Shown here in pieces: positions 13,825 to 21,690 of a DNA stretch of 34,820 nt. Both the position numbers and the translations under genes were made by a program. Under the pieces are notes generated by a model. It did not search any database, was not told where the DNA came from, and saw nothing but the letters and a program-made list of their open reading frames with translations. The DNA comes from CAZBME01 sp964645835 (GTDB taxonomy: Bacteria; Desulfobacterota; Syntrophia; Syntrophales; UBA8958). Each line of letters starts with the position of its first letter. Position 1 is the stretch's first letter. The stretch covers positions 1 to 34,820 of the forward strand of contig CAZYDG010000021.1 in assembly GCA_964645835.1 (NCBI GenBank), written 5' to 3'.

Positions 13825-16401
13825 TCAGCGCCAATCTCCGTCATATACCGGCTCAAAACCGTATTTTGTAGACAGGCAGCTGTCCCAGCCATAGAGAATA
13901 TTTCGATTCACGGCATTGAAATGGCACAAAACCTTTCTGGCCCCCTCCAGGTCCTTGCGGTAGAACGAGAAAATCCGGGCATTCCAGCCGGAGGGTTCAA
14001 CGGACCAGGAGATCCGGCTGTTGCCGTCCGAATCAACTATATCCTTGCTCCAGTAGGCTTGAACCGTGTAGGTGCTGCCGCATCCTCCCGCCCATTCCAT
14101 CGTTTCCGATGGCAACAAGATATAGCGTCGGCCGCCAGATCGGAAGGCAATGACCGCATTCTGCTTTTCCGCTCCCAATTTGTAGAACCGCAGCCTTGTC
14201 CCCTGCGTGTCCGCCCATGGTTGGACCGTACATTCATTCCAGCAGTTGTAGGCATGGATCGGATAATAGTTATACATGCCGAACCCCATATCCTGCAATA
14301 TCTGCAAATGGGTCAAGTCGCGAATGGGAACCGTCCAGGCGGTGAAGGTATTGTAACTTTTGCCAAGTGAAGCATTCCGGACTTCGTTCAAAGTCGTCCG
14401 GTCCCGGAAATAGACAGGCGTAGCCGTATCATTACCCTCGTTGTCATTACCGACATCGAAGGTTAATTGACCCTCGCTGCCTTCGATCCGGTAGGTTGCC
14501 ACCTGCCAATTGGCCATTGCAGACTCGTCTAAATACCGATAGGGATTCTTGCCGGCAACTACCCTGGTATCCGAAGGTAAGACCGTCACCGACCAAGGCG
14601 CCTTGGTTGTCCCGAAGTAGAATTTCCTTTCTTCCAGCCCCTTGACACCGCTGACCTGAAGCTGAATGGCCTTAAGGAAAAAGCCGTATTTCTTGCCGGC
14701 GATGGCGCCGTCTTTGTTGCGAAGGCTCCCGGTCAACTGGTCCGTTATCACCTGGGATCGCAGGAATGGGCGTTCGTAATCTGCGCAACTGACGCCATAA
14801 CCGGAAGCCAATGAATTCACAACATCGCACTGCATCCAGCGCTTGTAATACTTTTCATTATCGTGACTCACTACAAAACTTTCCACAGCCGGCACAAAGC
14901 GGCCGACCTGTTTGATCATCCGTTCGTAGTCATATTCGTCTGTCCCCTTGAGGAATCGATCGACGATCTCCTGCTTCTTTCTCGGCCAGTCGGCCTTTGC
15001 TGTCTTGTTCAGTACATAATGGAGGTAAAGCTGCATTGTCGTTGTCTGGTAATAAATAAATCGCAAGAATGTGTTTTCGATAGATTGATACGTACAGTCC
15101 TTGCAGTTAGTCGGGTCGTTGCTTTTTGTATTCAGAACGTTTGCGTACAACTGGATCGCAGATTTTTCCTTCTCCGAATCGAGTCGGGTCACTGTATTGG
15201 CATATGTATCGAGGACGTCCTCGTAAGAGCCGATAGAAAGACCACCGCAGGATTTTTTCTCCATGAGCATGTTAAACCGGTCGATCTTATCCTGTAGAAT
15301 GGACTTAGCTGAAGATCTTTCCGGGGGGCTCATGGCTGCCATCGTTCTTTTTTGTAGCAGCACCTCGCGCATGGCCTCACGGGCCGGGGCGATACAACCC
15401 AGTTCGAGCTTCCTCAGTTCATCGTTCGCCTTCGACCATTGGTCTTCCACGAGAATGCCCTCAATCCGGTCGGTCTGGGCCTTGATGTCAGAAAGTTGCG
15501 ACATAATCTTGTTGATATTATCATCGATCCGATTCAGGGTTTCGACATTGGCCTCCTCTTCCTGCATGTCCATAATGTCTGCGGCCCCTTCAAATACCCC
15601 ACCGACAATGCCGAGAACGGCGGAGATAGGGTCCGCTCCACTTTTCGCCGTCGTCGCCTTTGCCTTCAAGGCGGCAGTAGGTCTGATGGCGGATACCGCT
15701 GCTCTAACACCCCATTCTCCGGAATCGAGGAGAGTGGGCAAATCGGCCGTGCGAGAGGCATCAGCCAAATTGACCACCCGGCTGGCATCGATGTCCTGCA
15801 TAATGGCATCGATAAAAGCCGTGTAGTCAGAACCGGTCATCATGTCCCAGAATTTAATATCGGAAAACCAGGCGGCAGATTGAAAGATGGCGGCGCTGAC
15901 GGCGGCAAATGTATCATTATCAGGGAGAGCTAGATAGGTACGAACGGCCGTAACGGCGCTGTCATATCCTGCGCCCGGGTGCCGTTCCATGTAGACTGCC
16001 ACCAATGTCGTCAGTCCGTTGACTTCATAATAGGCATCGGCACTGTAATTATTGACAACTCGTTTGAGGTATCCTGTAAAAGCATTGCCGTCGGGTGTTT
16101 GGCCGCCTGTGACGACGATAGTAAACACGGGAGGCAGGCCGGCTGAGGGAATATCATACAATCCCTCCGATCCAGTGACAACCGGCGTGGCGAGGAGCAT
16201 GCTACCCGACGCGTCATAAATTTTGACGGTGGCTCCAGCCAGTTTATCCGTATAGATCACTTGCCCGCTCACATACTGGGAGGTCGGTCCTCCCTGCACG
16301 CCCGACGAGCCTCCCGAACAGCCGGACAAGATGGTGCTAACCACAAATATTAGAGTTATCGCCGATACAAAAATACAACGGGGCGAAGACAATCTACTCA
16401 T
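13825..16401 (-). CDS. very large lipoprotein of unknown function
   Basis: An 858-residue lipoprotein. The signal sequence SAITLIFVVSTILSGC gives a lipobox with Cys28, followed by a Gly/Ser linker. Residues about 40-110 look like a carboxypeptidase-regulatory-like beta domain (YVSGQVIYTDKLAGATVKIYDASG). The middle holds a predicted coiled coil near 275-315 (NRIDDNINKIMSQLSDIKAQ) and a helical region with paired cysteines (LGCIAPAREA, NCKDCTY). The C-terminal third is rich in Trp, Tyr and Asn with several cysteines (HAYNCWNECTVQPW, WAGGCGSTYTV), like an extracellular beta domain. I do not recognise the family. The ATG at 16401 is preferred because GGAGGG precedes it; upstream in-frame starts lack one. 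It follows the outer-membrane protein gene on the same strand. Confidence 0.75.
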   Translation of the reverse strand: MSRLSSPRCIFVSAITLIFVVSTILSGCSGGSSGVQGGPTSQYVSGQVIYTDKLAGATVKIYDASGSMLLATPVVTGSEGLYDIPSAGLPPVFTIVVTGGQTPDGNAFTGYLKRVVNNYSADAYYEVNGLTTLVAVYMERHPGAGYDSAVTAVRTYLALPDNDTFAAVSAAIFQSAAWFSDIKFWDMMTGSDYTAFIDAIMQDIDASRVVNLADASRTADLPTLLDSGEWGVRAAVSAIRPTAALKAKATTAKSGADPISAVLGIVGGVFEGAADIMDMQEEEANVETLNRIDDNINKIMSQLSDIKAQTDRIEGILVEDQWSKANDELRKLELGCIAPAREAMREVLLQKRTMAAMSPPERSSAKSILQDKIDRFNMLMEKKSCGGLSIGSYEDVLDTYANTVTRLDSEKEKSAIQLYANVLNTKSNDPTNCKDCTYQSIENTFLRFIYYQTTTMQLYLHYVLNKTAKADWPRKKQEIVDRFLKGTDEYDYERMIKQVGRFVPAVESFVVSHDNEKYYKRWMQCDVVNSLASGYGVSCADYERPFLRSQVITDQLTGSLRNKDGAIAGKKYGFFLKAIQLQVSGVKGLEERKFYFGTTKAPWSVTVLPSDTRVVAGKNPYRYLDESAMANWQVATYRIEGSEGQLTFDVGNDNEGNDTATPVYFRDRTTLNEVRNASLGKSYNTFTAWTVPIRDLTHLQILQDMGFGMYNYYPIHAYNCWNECTVQPWADTQGTRLRFYKLGAEKQNAVIAFRSGGRRYILLPSETMEWAGGCGSTYTVQAYWSKDIVDSDGNSRISWSVEPSGWNARIFSFYRKDLEGARKVLCHFNAVNRNILYGWDSCLSTKYGFEPVYDGDWR

Positions 16402-16538
16402 TTTACCCTCCACCATGATGATCATTCCGGTTTTAGCGAACCGACAACAATTTCCCGGACAATTCAGCAAGCAATATTCGCGCCATCAGCAGATTCATTT
16501 ATGAAACAAAATGTTAGATAAATCATGCCGTGAACGGA

Positions 16539-16562
16539 CGCCAACAAAATGGTCAGTTGGCG
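16539..16562 (-). terminator. hairpin after the outer-membrane protein gene
   Basis: CGCCAAC (16539-16545) pairs perfectly with GTTGGCG (16556-16562) around a 10-nt loop, 84 bp beyond the stop of the minus-strand gene at 16646. There is no T-run, so it may be only an mRNA-end or attenuating structure ahead of the large lipoprotein gene. Confidence 0.35.
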
Positions 16563-16645
16563 CCATCAGTTTGTCATGCCTATTCGCATTCAACATGATA
16601 TTGGGGAAGTAAGGGCAGGCCAAGAGAGATAGCCGAAGGAAGGCA

Positions 16646-17413
16646 TTACCAGAGTGGACCAAACTCCCATCGCAATCCGATCCCGAAAAAGGTAGAGGGT
16701 TTTTTATCGCCCCAAAGGCCCGTTCCGCCGGTGACGTCGACCTGGATTTTCTCATTGAAGCAGTATCGCAATCCCGTCTGGAAGGCTCCGCCGTAATCCC
16801 CTCCTATAGGATCACCATGATAGATTTCGCCTAAGTAATGCAGGCCGCTGAAGAGCCGAACCTCCGTGCCAACAACCCAAGTCGTCGCATAGCGCCAATA
16901 GTCGTCGGGCTTCATGTAGGTAATACCGATATTGCCGTGAATCAAGACCCTGTCCTTTTCGCCAAGGGACTCCGTCAGGGTCAGATAGGCATAGTCACCC
17001 CACGAAGGATTGCCGAAACCGTTCGTTCCATAGGGCGTCACGACACCGGCCACAACAGCCACACCGGGAAGACCGTTGGGTTTGCCTTCCATCAGCCGGT
17101 ACTTCACCTGTCCGGATGGCCCGGCCAGGGAGTATTTCCAGGAATTTTCACCTTCCAGGAAGAAACCGCTACCAAAGGCTATTGCTATTTCGAGATTATT
17201 CAGAAGACCTAATGAAAGCTGAGTGACGTTATGCAGATGTTCCCCATCACGTCTAATGAGCGTATCGAAGGCTGCTGCCTTTGTATCGAGAACATTTGCA
17301 TCATCGACAACCATAAGGCCAGCCATGGACTGATAGGGCACCATCGGTATTATGAGACACCAAATGACAATGATCGGTACTAAAAGTCTTTTATTTCCTT
17401 TCCACAATTGCAT
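16646..17413 (-). CDS. outer-membrane beta-barrel protein
   Basis: A 255-residue protein with an N-terminal signal sequence (LLVPIIVIWCLIIPMVPYQS, cut near MAG). The mature part alternates polar and hydrophobic residues with many Gly, Tyr and Trp and closes on an aromatic residue (GIGLRWEFGPLW), the classic outer-membrane insertion signal. Strand-like segments include NLEIAIAFGSGFFLEGENSW, KYRLMEGKPNGLPGVAVVAG and RVLIHGNIGITYM. The pattern resembles small transporter-like barrels of the phenol meta-pathway/MetA type, but the substrate cannot be assigned. The start lies 12 nt after the stop of a 36-codon reading frame whose TAA is fused to the GGAGCC ribosome site of this gene, suggesting coupled translation. 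Confidence 0.75.
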   Translation of the reverse strand: MQLWKGNKRLLVPIIVIWCLIIPMVPYQSMAGLMVVDDANVLDTKAAAFDTLIRRDGEHLHNVTQLSLGLLNNLEIAIAFGSGFFLEGENSWKYSLAGPSGQVKYRLMEGKPNGLPGVAVVAGVVTPYGTNGFGNPSWGDYAYLTLTESLGEKDRVLIHGNIGITYMKPDDYWRYATTWVVGTEVRLFSGLHYLGEIYHGDPIGGDYGGAFQTGLRYCFNEKIQVDVTGGTGLWGDKKPSTFFGIGLRWEFGPLW

Positions 17414-17425
17414 TATAATGGCTCC

Positions 17426-17536
17426 TTAAAAGGTTCTGAAGAATTTTAACAGGATCATGGCGAACAAAAAAATCAGATAAATCTGCAAACAATAGAGAAC
17501 GATTCTTGTCTTGGTGGTCATCTTAACGCGGGGCAT
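17426..17536 (-). CDS. 36-residue single-pass membrane microprotein
   Basis: The frame runs ATG (17536) to TAA (17426) and is preceded by AAGGAGAGGT at about 5 nt, one of the strongest Shine-Dalgarno sites in the window. The product begins MPRVKMTTKTRIVLY, continues with a hydrophobic helix (CLQIYLIFLFAMILL) and ends KFFRTF, so it has a positively charged N-terminus, one membrane segment and a basic tail. Its stop codon overlaps the ribosome site of the outer-membrane protein gene (TAAGGAGCC, ATG 12 nt later). It could be a functional small membrane protein or a leader peptide controlling the next gene. I know no named family for it. Confidence 0.6.
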   Translation of the reverse strand: MPRVKMTTKTRIVLYCLQIYLIFLFAMILLKFFRTF

Positions 17537-17579
17537 CGGGACCTCTCCTTAACAGTTTATTGTCAATACTCGATTTTGG

Positions 17580-17740
17580 GCAGTCTGTTGAAAAATGTCA
17601 AGATGCAAGGCGTGCAAAAGTCGAGGAATGAGCTTCGGGGACATGTTCCGGAAGCCCGAAGGGATCGGAACGTGTCCCCTGAAAGCCAGTGACGAGACTT
17701 GCAGCGCAACGCAGCAGATGGGCATTTTTCAACAGACTGC
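17580..17740. repeat. dispersed inverted-repeat element, copy 3 (perfect 18-bp ends)
   Basis: The ends GCAGTCTGTTGAAAAATG (17580-17597) and CATTTTTCAACAGACTGC (17723-17740) are perfect inverted repeats. The interior has GATGCAAGGCGTGCAAAAG near the left and CAGCGCAACGCAGCAGATG near the right, both shared with other copies, plus an inner GGGGACATGTTCCG/CGGAACGTGTCCCC hairpin. The last base of the right end is also the final base of the stop codon (TAG) of the sensor gene at 17740-19035. ATTTTGG occurs just outside both ends (17573-17579 and 17744-17750), perhaps a target duplication. Confidence 0.82.
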
Positions 17741-19035
17741 TAAATTTTGGCGCGGGTTTCCACACCCTTCATAATATCATTATACTGGATGACTCCCAAC
17801 AAATGATCATGGTCGTCCACGACGGGAATCATGCGATAGTGATATTTAGCGAACATCTCAGCCAGATCCTCCTGGACATCGTCGGCTTCCGCCGTGACGA
17901 CGGGCGACACCATAATATCACCGAGCGTGGCATCGTCGCCGGAAAGAACCAGTTCGCGTAAATCAACAACGCCCAGCAGGAGCCGATTCTCTCCCTCTGT
18001 AATATAAACGCATGAAATATTACTGGGCTCCATCTGTGACAAACGTATCCTATGCAGGGCATCACCGACAAGGGTCTCCTTCGGCATGGCCAAATAATCG
18101 TCGGACATCATCCCCTGGGCTGTCGCTTCCCGCTCCGACAGGATGGCGCGGACCCTCTGAGCCTGATCATCAGTCAGAAGGCCCATGAGATCTGATACAT
18201 TATCATGGGGTAGAATGGAAAAGAGCCCAGCCAGCTGAGGTATCGTCATCTCGGAAAAGATGGTCCGTGCCCGTTCCTTTCTCAGCATGGCGATGATCTG
18301 GCGTTGGGCGCGGGGCTCCGCCTCCGCCAGGGTTTCTGCGGCCTTCTCCGAATCGAGAGCGGAGAAAAGGGCCTGCTGTTCCTCTCCCGGGAGTTCCTCC
18401 AGCATATCGGCAAGGTCTTCGCTTGGCAGCTCCTGCAACTGGCCCCGCGTAACGGAAAGTGAGAGCTTATCCGTCACCACGGCATCCTCCAGGGACAAGG
18501 GTTGGACATATTTCCAGGAAATGAAATCGTCCTTGATCCACCTGAGCTTCCCCAGACCGAGGCGGCGCATGAACCCGCCGAAAGAGATATCGACATGGAC
18601 CAAAAGCAGGCGCCGTCTCGTTTCCAGCAGATGGACATCATTGACCACTTCGACCCGCCGGTCATCCATGTCCACAATGGTTCTACCCATTAGATGCTTG
18701 TCCAGCAATATCCAGCCGGGCTGATCAACAAAAGGAGAATAGACGTCGGCCCCCTCCGGCGGCTGGACAAAAATAGCGTCCTCTTCGATACGCAAGATCC
18801 TGCTCCAAGGAACGAAATTCGTCGGTTTTCCCCACCCGTGTTCGATATAAATGCCCACTGCTTCGGGATAGGGTTCCGATACGGCAAAGACAAGATCCGT
18901 CAATTTGCCGATGCGGTTGCCGATCTTGCCGATACAAACAGGCCGTTTGAGAAGTTCCGAGAAATAAAAGAAGTGGAATTGTCCCACCATGGGAGGAAGA
19001 TCCGGTATTTTGATTTTCTGATTCATCTCAGCCAT
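17740..19035 (-). CDS. MgtE-type N-domain plus CBS-pair protein lacking the channel domain
   Basis: A 431-residue soluble protein. Residues about 15-165 contain two beta-rich PRC-barrel-like segments (FSELLKRPVCIGKIGNRIGK and KHLMGRTIVDMDDRRVEVVN). Residues about 190-300 match the MgtE intracellular N domain (LQELPSEDLADMLEELPGEE, LSILPHDNVSDLMGLLTDDQ). Residues about 305-425 form a CBS pair (MMSDDYLAMPKETLVGDAL, VSPVVTAEADDVQEDLAEMF, RMIPVVDDHDHLLGVIQYND). In full MgtE these domains sense Mg2+ and gate the pore, but no membrane segment follows here. The gene lies 19 bp downstream of an Nramp-type transporter gene with its own strong site (AGGAGGG), so it likely regulates that transporter. 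Its TAG stop is completed by the repeat element. Confidence 0.9.
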   Translation of the reverse strand: MAEMNQKIKIPDLPPMVGQFHFFYFSELLKRPVCIGKIGNRIGKLTDLVFAVSEPYPEAVGIYIEHGWGKPTNFVPWSRILRIEEDAIFVQPPEGADVYSPFVDQPGWILLDKHLMGRTIVDMDDRRVEVVNDVHLLETRRRLLLVHVDISFGGFMRRLGLGKLRWIKDDFISWKYVQPLSLEDAVVTDKLSLSVTRGQLQELPSEDLADMLEELPGEEQQALFSALDSEKAAETLAEAEPRAQRQIIAMLRKERARTIFSEMTIPQLAGLFSILPHDNVSDLMGLLTDDQAQRVRAILSEREATAQGMMSDDYLAMPKETLVGDALHRIRLSQMEPSNISCVYITEGENRLLLGVVDLRELVLSGDDATLGDIMVSPVVTAEADDVQEDLAEMFAKYHYRMIPVVDDHDHLLGVIQYNDIMKGVETRAKI

Positions 19036-19054
19036 GGTTCACCCTCCTGCAGCG

Positions 19055-20362
19055 TTATTTGAAAATGTCCGGAAACAGAGTACCAACCGCCATTAAGGAC
19101 GATACAATGACGACAAAAACGACAATACCGATATTCATGAAATTCTGCCAGCGTGTGTTTACGTGCTCGCCCATGAATTGCCTGTCGTTAAGCAGAAGAA
19201 TCATGAAAACGAGAGAGGCGGGCAACAACGTGACAGCGACTACCTGAACGAACATTGTGATCGTGACCAGGGGAGCACCGGGAATAAGCACCACCGCCCC
19301 TGCCGACAGCAGCATACACAGGTAAACGACATAGAACCAAGGGGCATCTTTCACATTTTTATTCAGCGAATGGGCCCAACCGAAAACTTCACCCGCCGCC
19401 CATGACGAGGCGAGGGAAATACAGAGGGCGCCAAGGAAGCCGGCATCGAACAAACCTATGGCAAAAAGCCTCCGTGCCCAGTCACCCTGGCCTGCGGGCA
19501 GGAGAGGCACAAGGGCATCGGCGGTCTGCCGGGCATCTTCAATGGCAATGGGCGGCTGATGATAGTAGAAGGCCGCGGCCGTCGTAATGATGATAAAGAC
19601 CGCCACAAGACATGTCAGGAATGACCCGACAAGGGTCTCCATCTTGCCGAACTTGATGTCATGAATATCGAGCCCCTTATCGACGACGGCGCTCTGCTGG
19701 AAATAGAGCTGCCAGGGACAGATGGTCGTGCCGATATTGGCCAAAACAACAAAAAGAAGGTCCGCATTGAAGCCTTTCACGTCCGGCAAATAAAAACCGC
19801 GCAAAACCTCTCTCCAGGCCGGGGCGGCAGGCGTATCCATAGCCCACAGAGCCGCCGGGATATAGACGAGATTAAAACCGCAGAACAAGAGGGTCAGTTT
19901 CTCGAAGGTCCAGTATTTCCCCGTCAAGACAATGGCAAAAAGGACAGCCGTCACAGCGATGAACGTCAGCCATGGCGAAATGCCAAAAATGCTCAAAGCG
20001 GCCATCATACCGATATATTCCGTAATCAGGGTCAACCAGTTGATGACCGTCAGGTCAATGAGGGAGAACCAGCCCCAGAAGGGGCCAAATCCTTCAAAAA
20101 TAGCCTCAGCCTGACCCCGCTTGGTTACAGCCCCCAAGCGGACGGCCATCTCCTGGACATAATAAGCCATAGGAAGAAGGATGATGAAGATCCACAGGAG
20201 GGAGAATCCATACTTGGAACCCGTCACGGCATAGGTTGATATGCCTCCGGCATCATTATCCGCAACCATGACGATAATACCAGGCCCCAAAACTGCCAGG
20301 AAAATCATCATCCGCTGGCGGAGGCGGTTTATCATATGAATGCTCTTGCTCACCCAATACAT
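19055..20362 (-). CDS. Nramp-family metal transporter with altered metal-site motifs (possible Mg2+/Mn2+ branch)
   Basis: A 435-residue inner-membrane protein with about 11 helices of the Nramp (SLC11) fold. The first helix begins GPGIIVMVADNDAGGIST: the usual DPGN metal-binding motif is DAGG (Asp37 kept, Pro and Asn replaced). In helix 6 the usual ATVMPH segment is TTICPWQ (residues 212-218), so the soft-metal-binding Met is lost and His becomes Trp. Loss of that Met marks Nramp relatives that do not select Mn2+/Fe2+, including Mg2+ transporters. It is the first gene of a pair with an MgtE-like Mg2+-sensor protein, which supports Mg2+ as a substrate; this is inference. A start at 20335 (MINRLRQ) is equally possible since neither has a clear ribosome site. 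Confidence 0.88.
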   Translation of the reverse strand: MYWVSKSIHMINRLRQRMMIFLAVLGPGIIVMVADNDAGGISTYAVTGSKYGFSLLWIFIILLPMAYYVQEMAVRLGAVTKRGQAEAIFEGFGPFWGWFSLIDLTVINWLTLITEYIGMMAALSIFGISPWLTFIAVTAVLFAIVLTGKYWTFEKLTLLFCGFNLVYIPAALWAMDTPAAPAWREVLRGFYLPDVKGFNADLLFVVLANIGTTICPWQLYFQQSAVVDKGLDIHDIKFGKMETLVGSFLTCLVAVFIIITTAAAFYYHQPPIAIEDARQTADALVPLLPAGQGDWARRLFAIGLFDAGFLGALCISLASSWAAGEVFGWAHSLNKNVKDAPWFYVVYLCMLLSAGAVVLIPGAPLVTITMFVQVVAVTLLPASLVFMILLLNDRQFMGEHVNTRWQNFMNIGIVVFVVIVSSLMAVGTLFPDIFK

Positions 20363-20882
20363 GGCAAGTCTACCCCGCTAATACGTAACGATCCCGTCAC
20401 AGGCAAAAGCCCTCGGCGATTCAGATTATTGAAACGGCATGTGTTGGAGATAGAGGTGATGGAGCAAGACAGCGGTTTCCGGCGAAAGACGTCTTCCGGG
20501 AAACCCGCCGATGATTTACATAAATACTGTTATTACAAACTCGGCATTATTCCAGAATGACGCGTACTTATTTTCTTTTACCGCAAACCACGGGCTAACA
20601 GCGGTCCCCCTACTGCCAGGGTCGTCCATAAAAATTAATTTCACTCCAATTAAAAATGATCACTTAGACACCTAGAGATAAAATTCACGATGCCCCCGGT
20701 TTCTATTGCCAAGAGAAAAACCTTTCACCCGGACAAATAGTGGTTCCCACCTATACTTAATGGAAATGACTTGTCAAGGGAAAAATGCCCTGTCTGCAAC
20801 TCAGAGCCTGTTCCCGGATGTGACAACCCGCCTCAAACATAAATGACGCGGCTTTCATCATCATTTTATCGGCACCTATTTC
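20363..20882. other. long intergenic region upstream of the divergent transporter and efflux units
   Basis: This stretch shows no convincing gene; the one open frame on the plus strand has no ribosome site and unlikely composition. It must hold the promoter and leader of the minus-strand Nramp-type gene. The clearest structure is an inverted repeat at 20472-20508, GCGGTTTCC against GGAAACCCGC, around an AAGACGTCTT palindrome, which lies about 110-145 nt upstream of that gene in its leader. I compared the leader by eye with the M-box and yybP-ykoY metal riboswitches and saw no match. Confidence 0.4.
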
Positions 20883-20911
20883 TTGGACTTGCAAAACATT
20901 TTCAATATAAT
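20883..20911 (+). promoter_or_regulatory. sigma-70-type promoter for the heavy-metal efflux operon
   Basis: TTGGAC (20883-20888) and a perfect TATAAT (20906-20911) are spaced 17 bp apart. This is 290 bp ahead of the first gene of the operon. The AT-rich leader between (20912-21200) shows no gene; a metal-responsive operator could lie there but none was identified. Confidence 0.5.
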
Positions 20912-21200
20912 GCCTCTTAAGACAAGCAAATTCTCATCAAACAAAGGAGATTGGATTTCTAAGGAATTAAGAAGCAGTAATTAAGATTTTCCCGGATAGA
21001 AAAAACAGTCATTTATTGATATGTAAAATTCCTTAGGAAGATGAACCTGATCTCAACTAGTGAAACTAGCGTATATCACAGAGATTTCAGATTGAACAGG
21101 TATACCTCATATGCTATAAGTGCCGATGCAATTCTAATGAGACGTTAGTTATCGATTGATTTGTTGAAATAACGGACCCAAGAATTGATATAGAGAAAAC

Positions 21201-21608
21201 ATGAAGCACATGTTGCGAAGAAAAAGACAAATAGCACTGCTGACAATTGCCCTTCTGCCATCCTATCTGTTCCTTTCAGCGTTTGGTGTAGATGCATCCT
21301 TCATTTGCTTTAGCAAGGAAGGACATTTTGCGATAGAATTCTCTCAATCATGTTGCAGCCGGAGTGAGGAACTCGCCAAGGCTGTTTCGGATGACGACTA
21401 TGGCCCATGCACGGATATTCATTTTCTGATAAACGACGCCGGGCTAAAAAACATGCCGAAAATAACGGGGCCGTTATCCTCTGTCCAGGGATCAGCCCCT
21501 GATATTTGTATTCTCCAAAGTCAATCAGACAACTTTATCACGCAATTGTTCCCTAGTCCGCACACCAAAAATCTACCTAATCACCAATCTGTTGTACTCC
21601 TGATTTAG
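21201..21608 (+). CDS. small secreted Cys-rich protein of heavy-metal efflux operons
   Basis: A 135-residue protein with a signal sequence (IALLTIALLPSYLFLSAFG). The mature part starts with FICFSKEGHFAIEFSQSCCS and has further cysteines in YGPCTDIHF and DICILQ. Proteins with this layout (Cys-x-x-x-x-GH-x-x-x-E near the N-terminus, a Cys pair, then Cys-x-D-x-x) are often encoded just ahead of Czc/Cus-type RND genes, but I know of no established function. A periplasmic metal-binding or sensing role is plausible from the cysteines and the context. The ribosome site is weak (AGAGAAAAC). The gap to the TolC-type gene is 82 bp. Confidence 0.65.
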   Translation: MKHMLRRKRQIALLTIALLPSYLFLSAFGVDASFICFSKEGHFAIEFSQSCCSRSEELAKAVSDDDYGPCTDIHFLINDAGLKNMPKITGPLSSVQGSAPDICILQSQSDNFITQLFPSPHTKNLPNHQSVVLLI

Positions 21609-21690
21609 ACTCCTAATCATTTCTGTATTTCTGCCTAATTAAAGAGTGTTAGCGCGAATTATTCACGTTTATCCAGGAGTTATTATATTT

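Noticed and set aside
20336..20560. 74-codon plus-strand open frame overlapping the Nramp gene start
   Set aside because: No ribosome site, no recognisable protein features, and it lies in the leader of a divergent gene.
20363..20640. Mg2+ (M-box) or Mn2+ (yybP-ykoY) riboswitch ahead of the Nramp-type gene
   Set aside because: The leader was read on the minus strand and lacks the conserved loops of either class; only an unclassified hairpin is visible.
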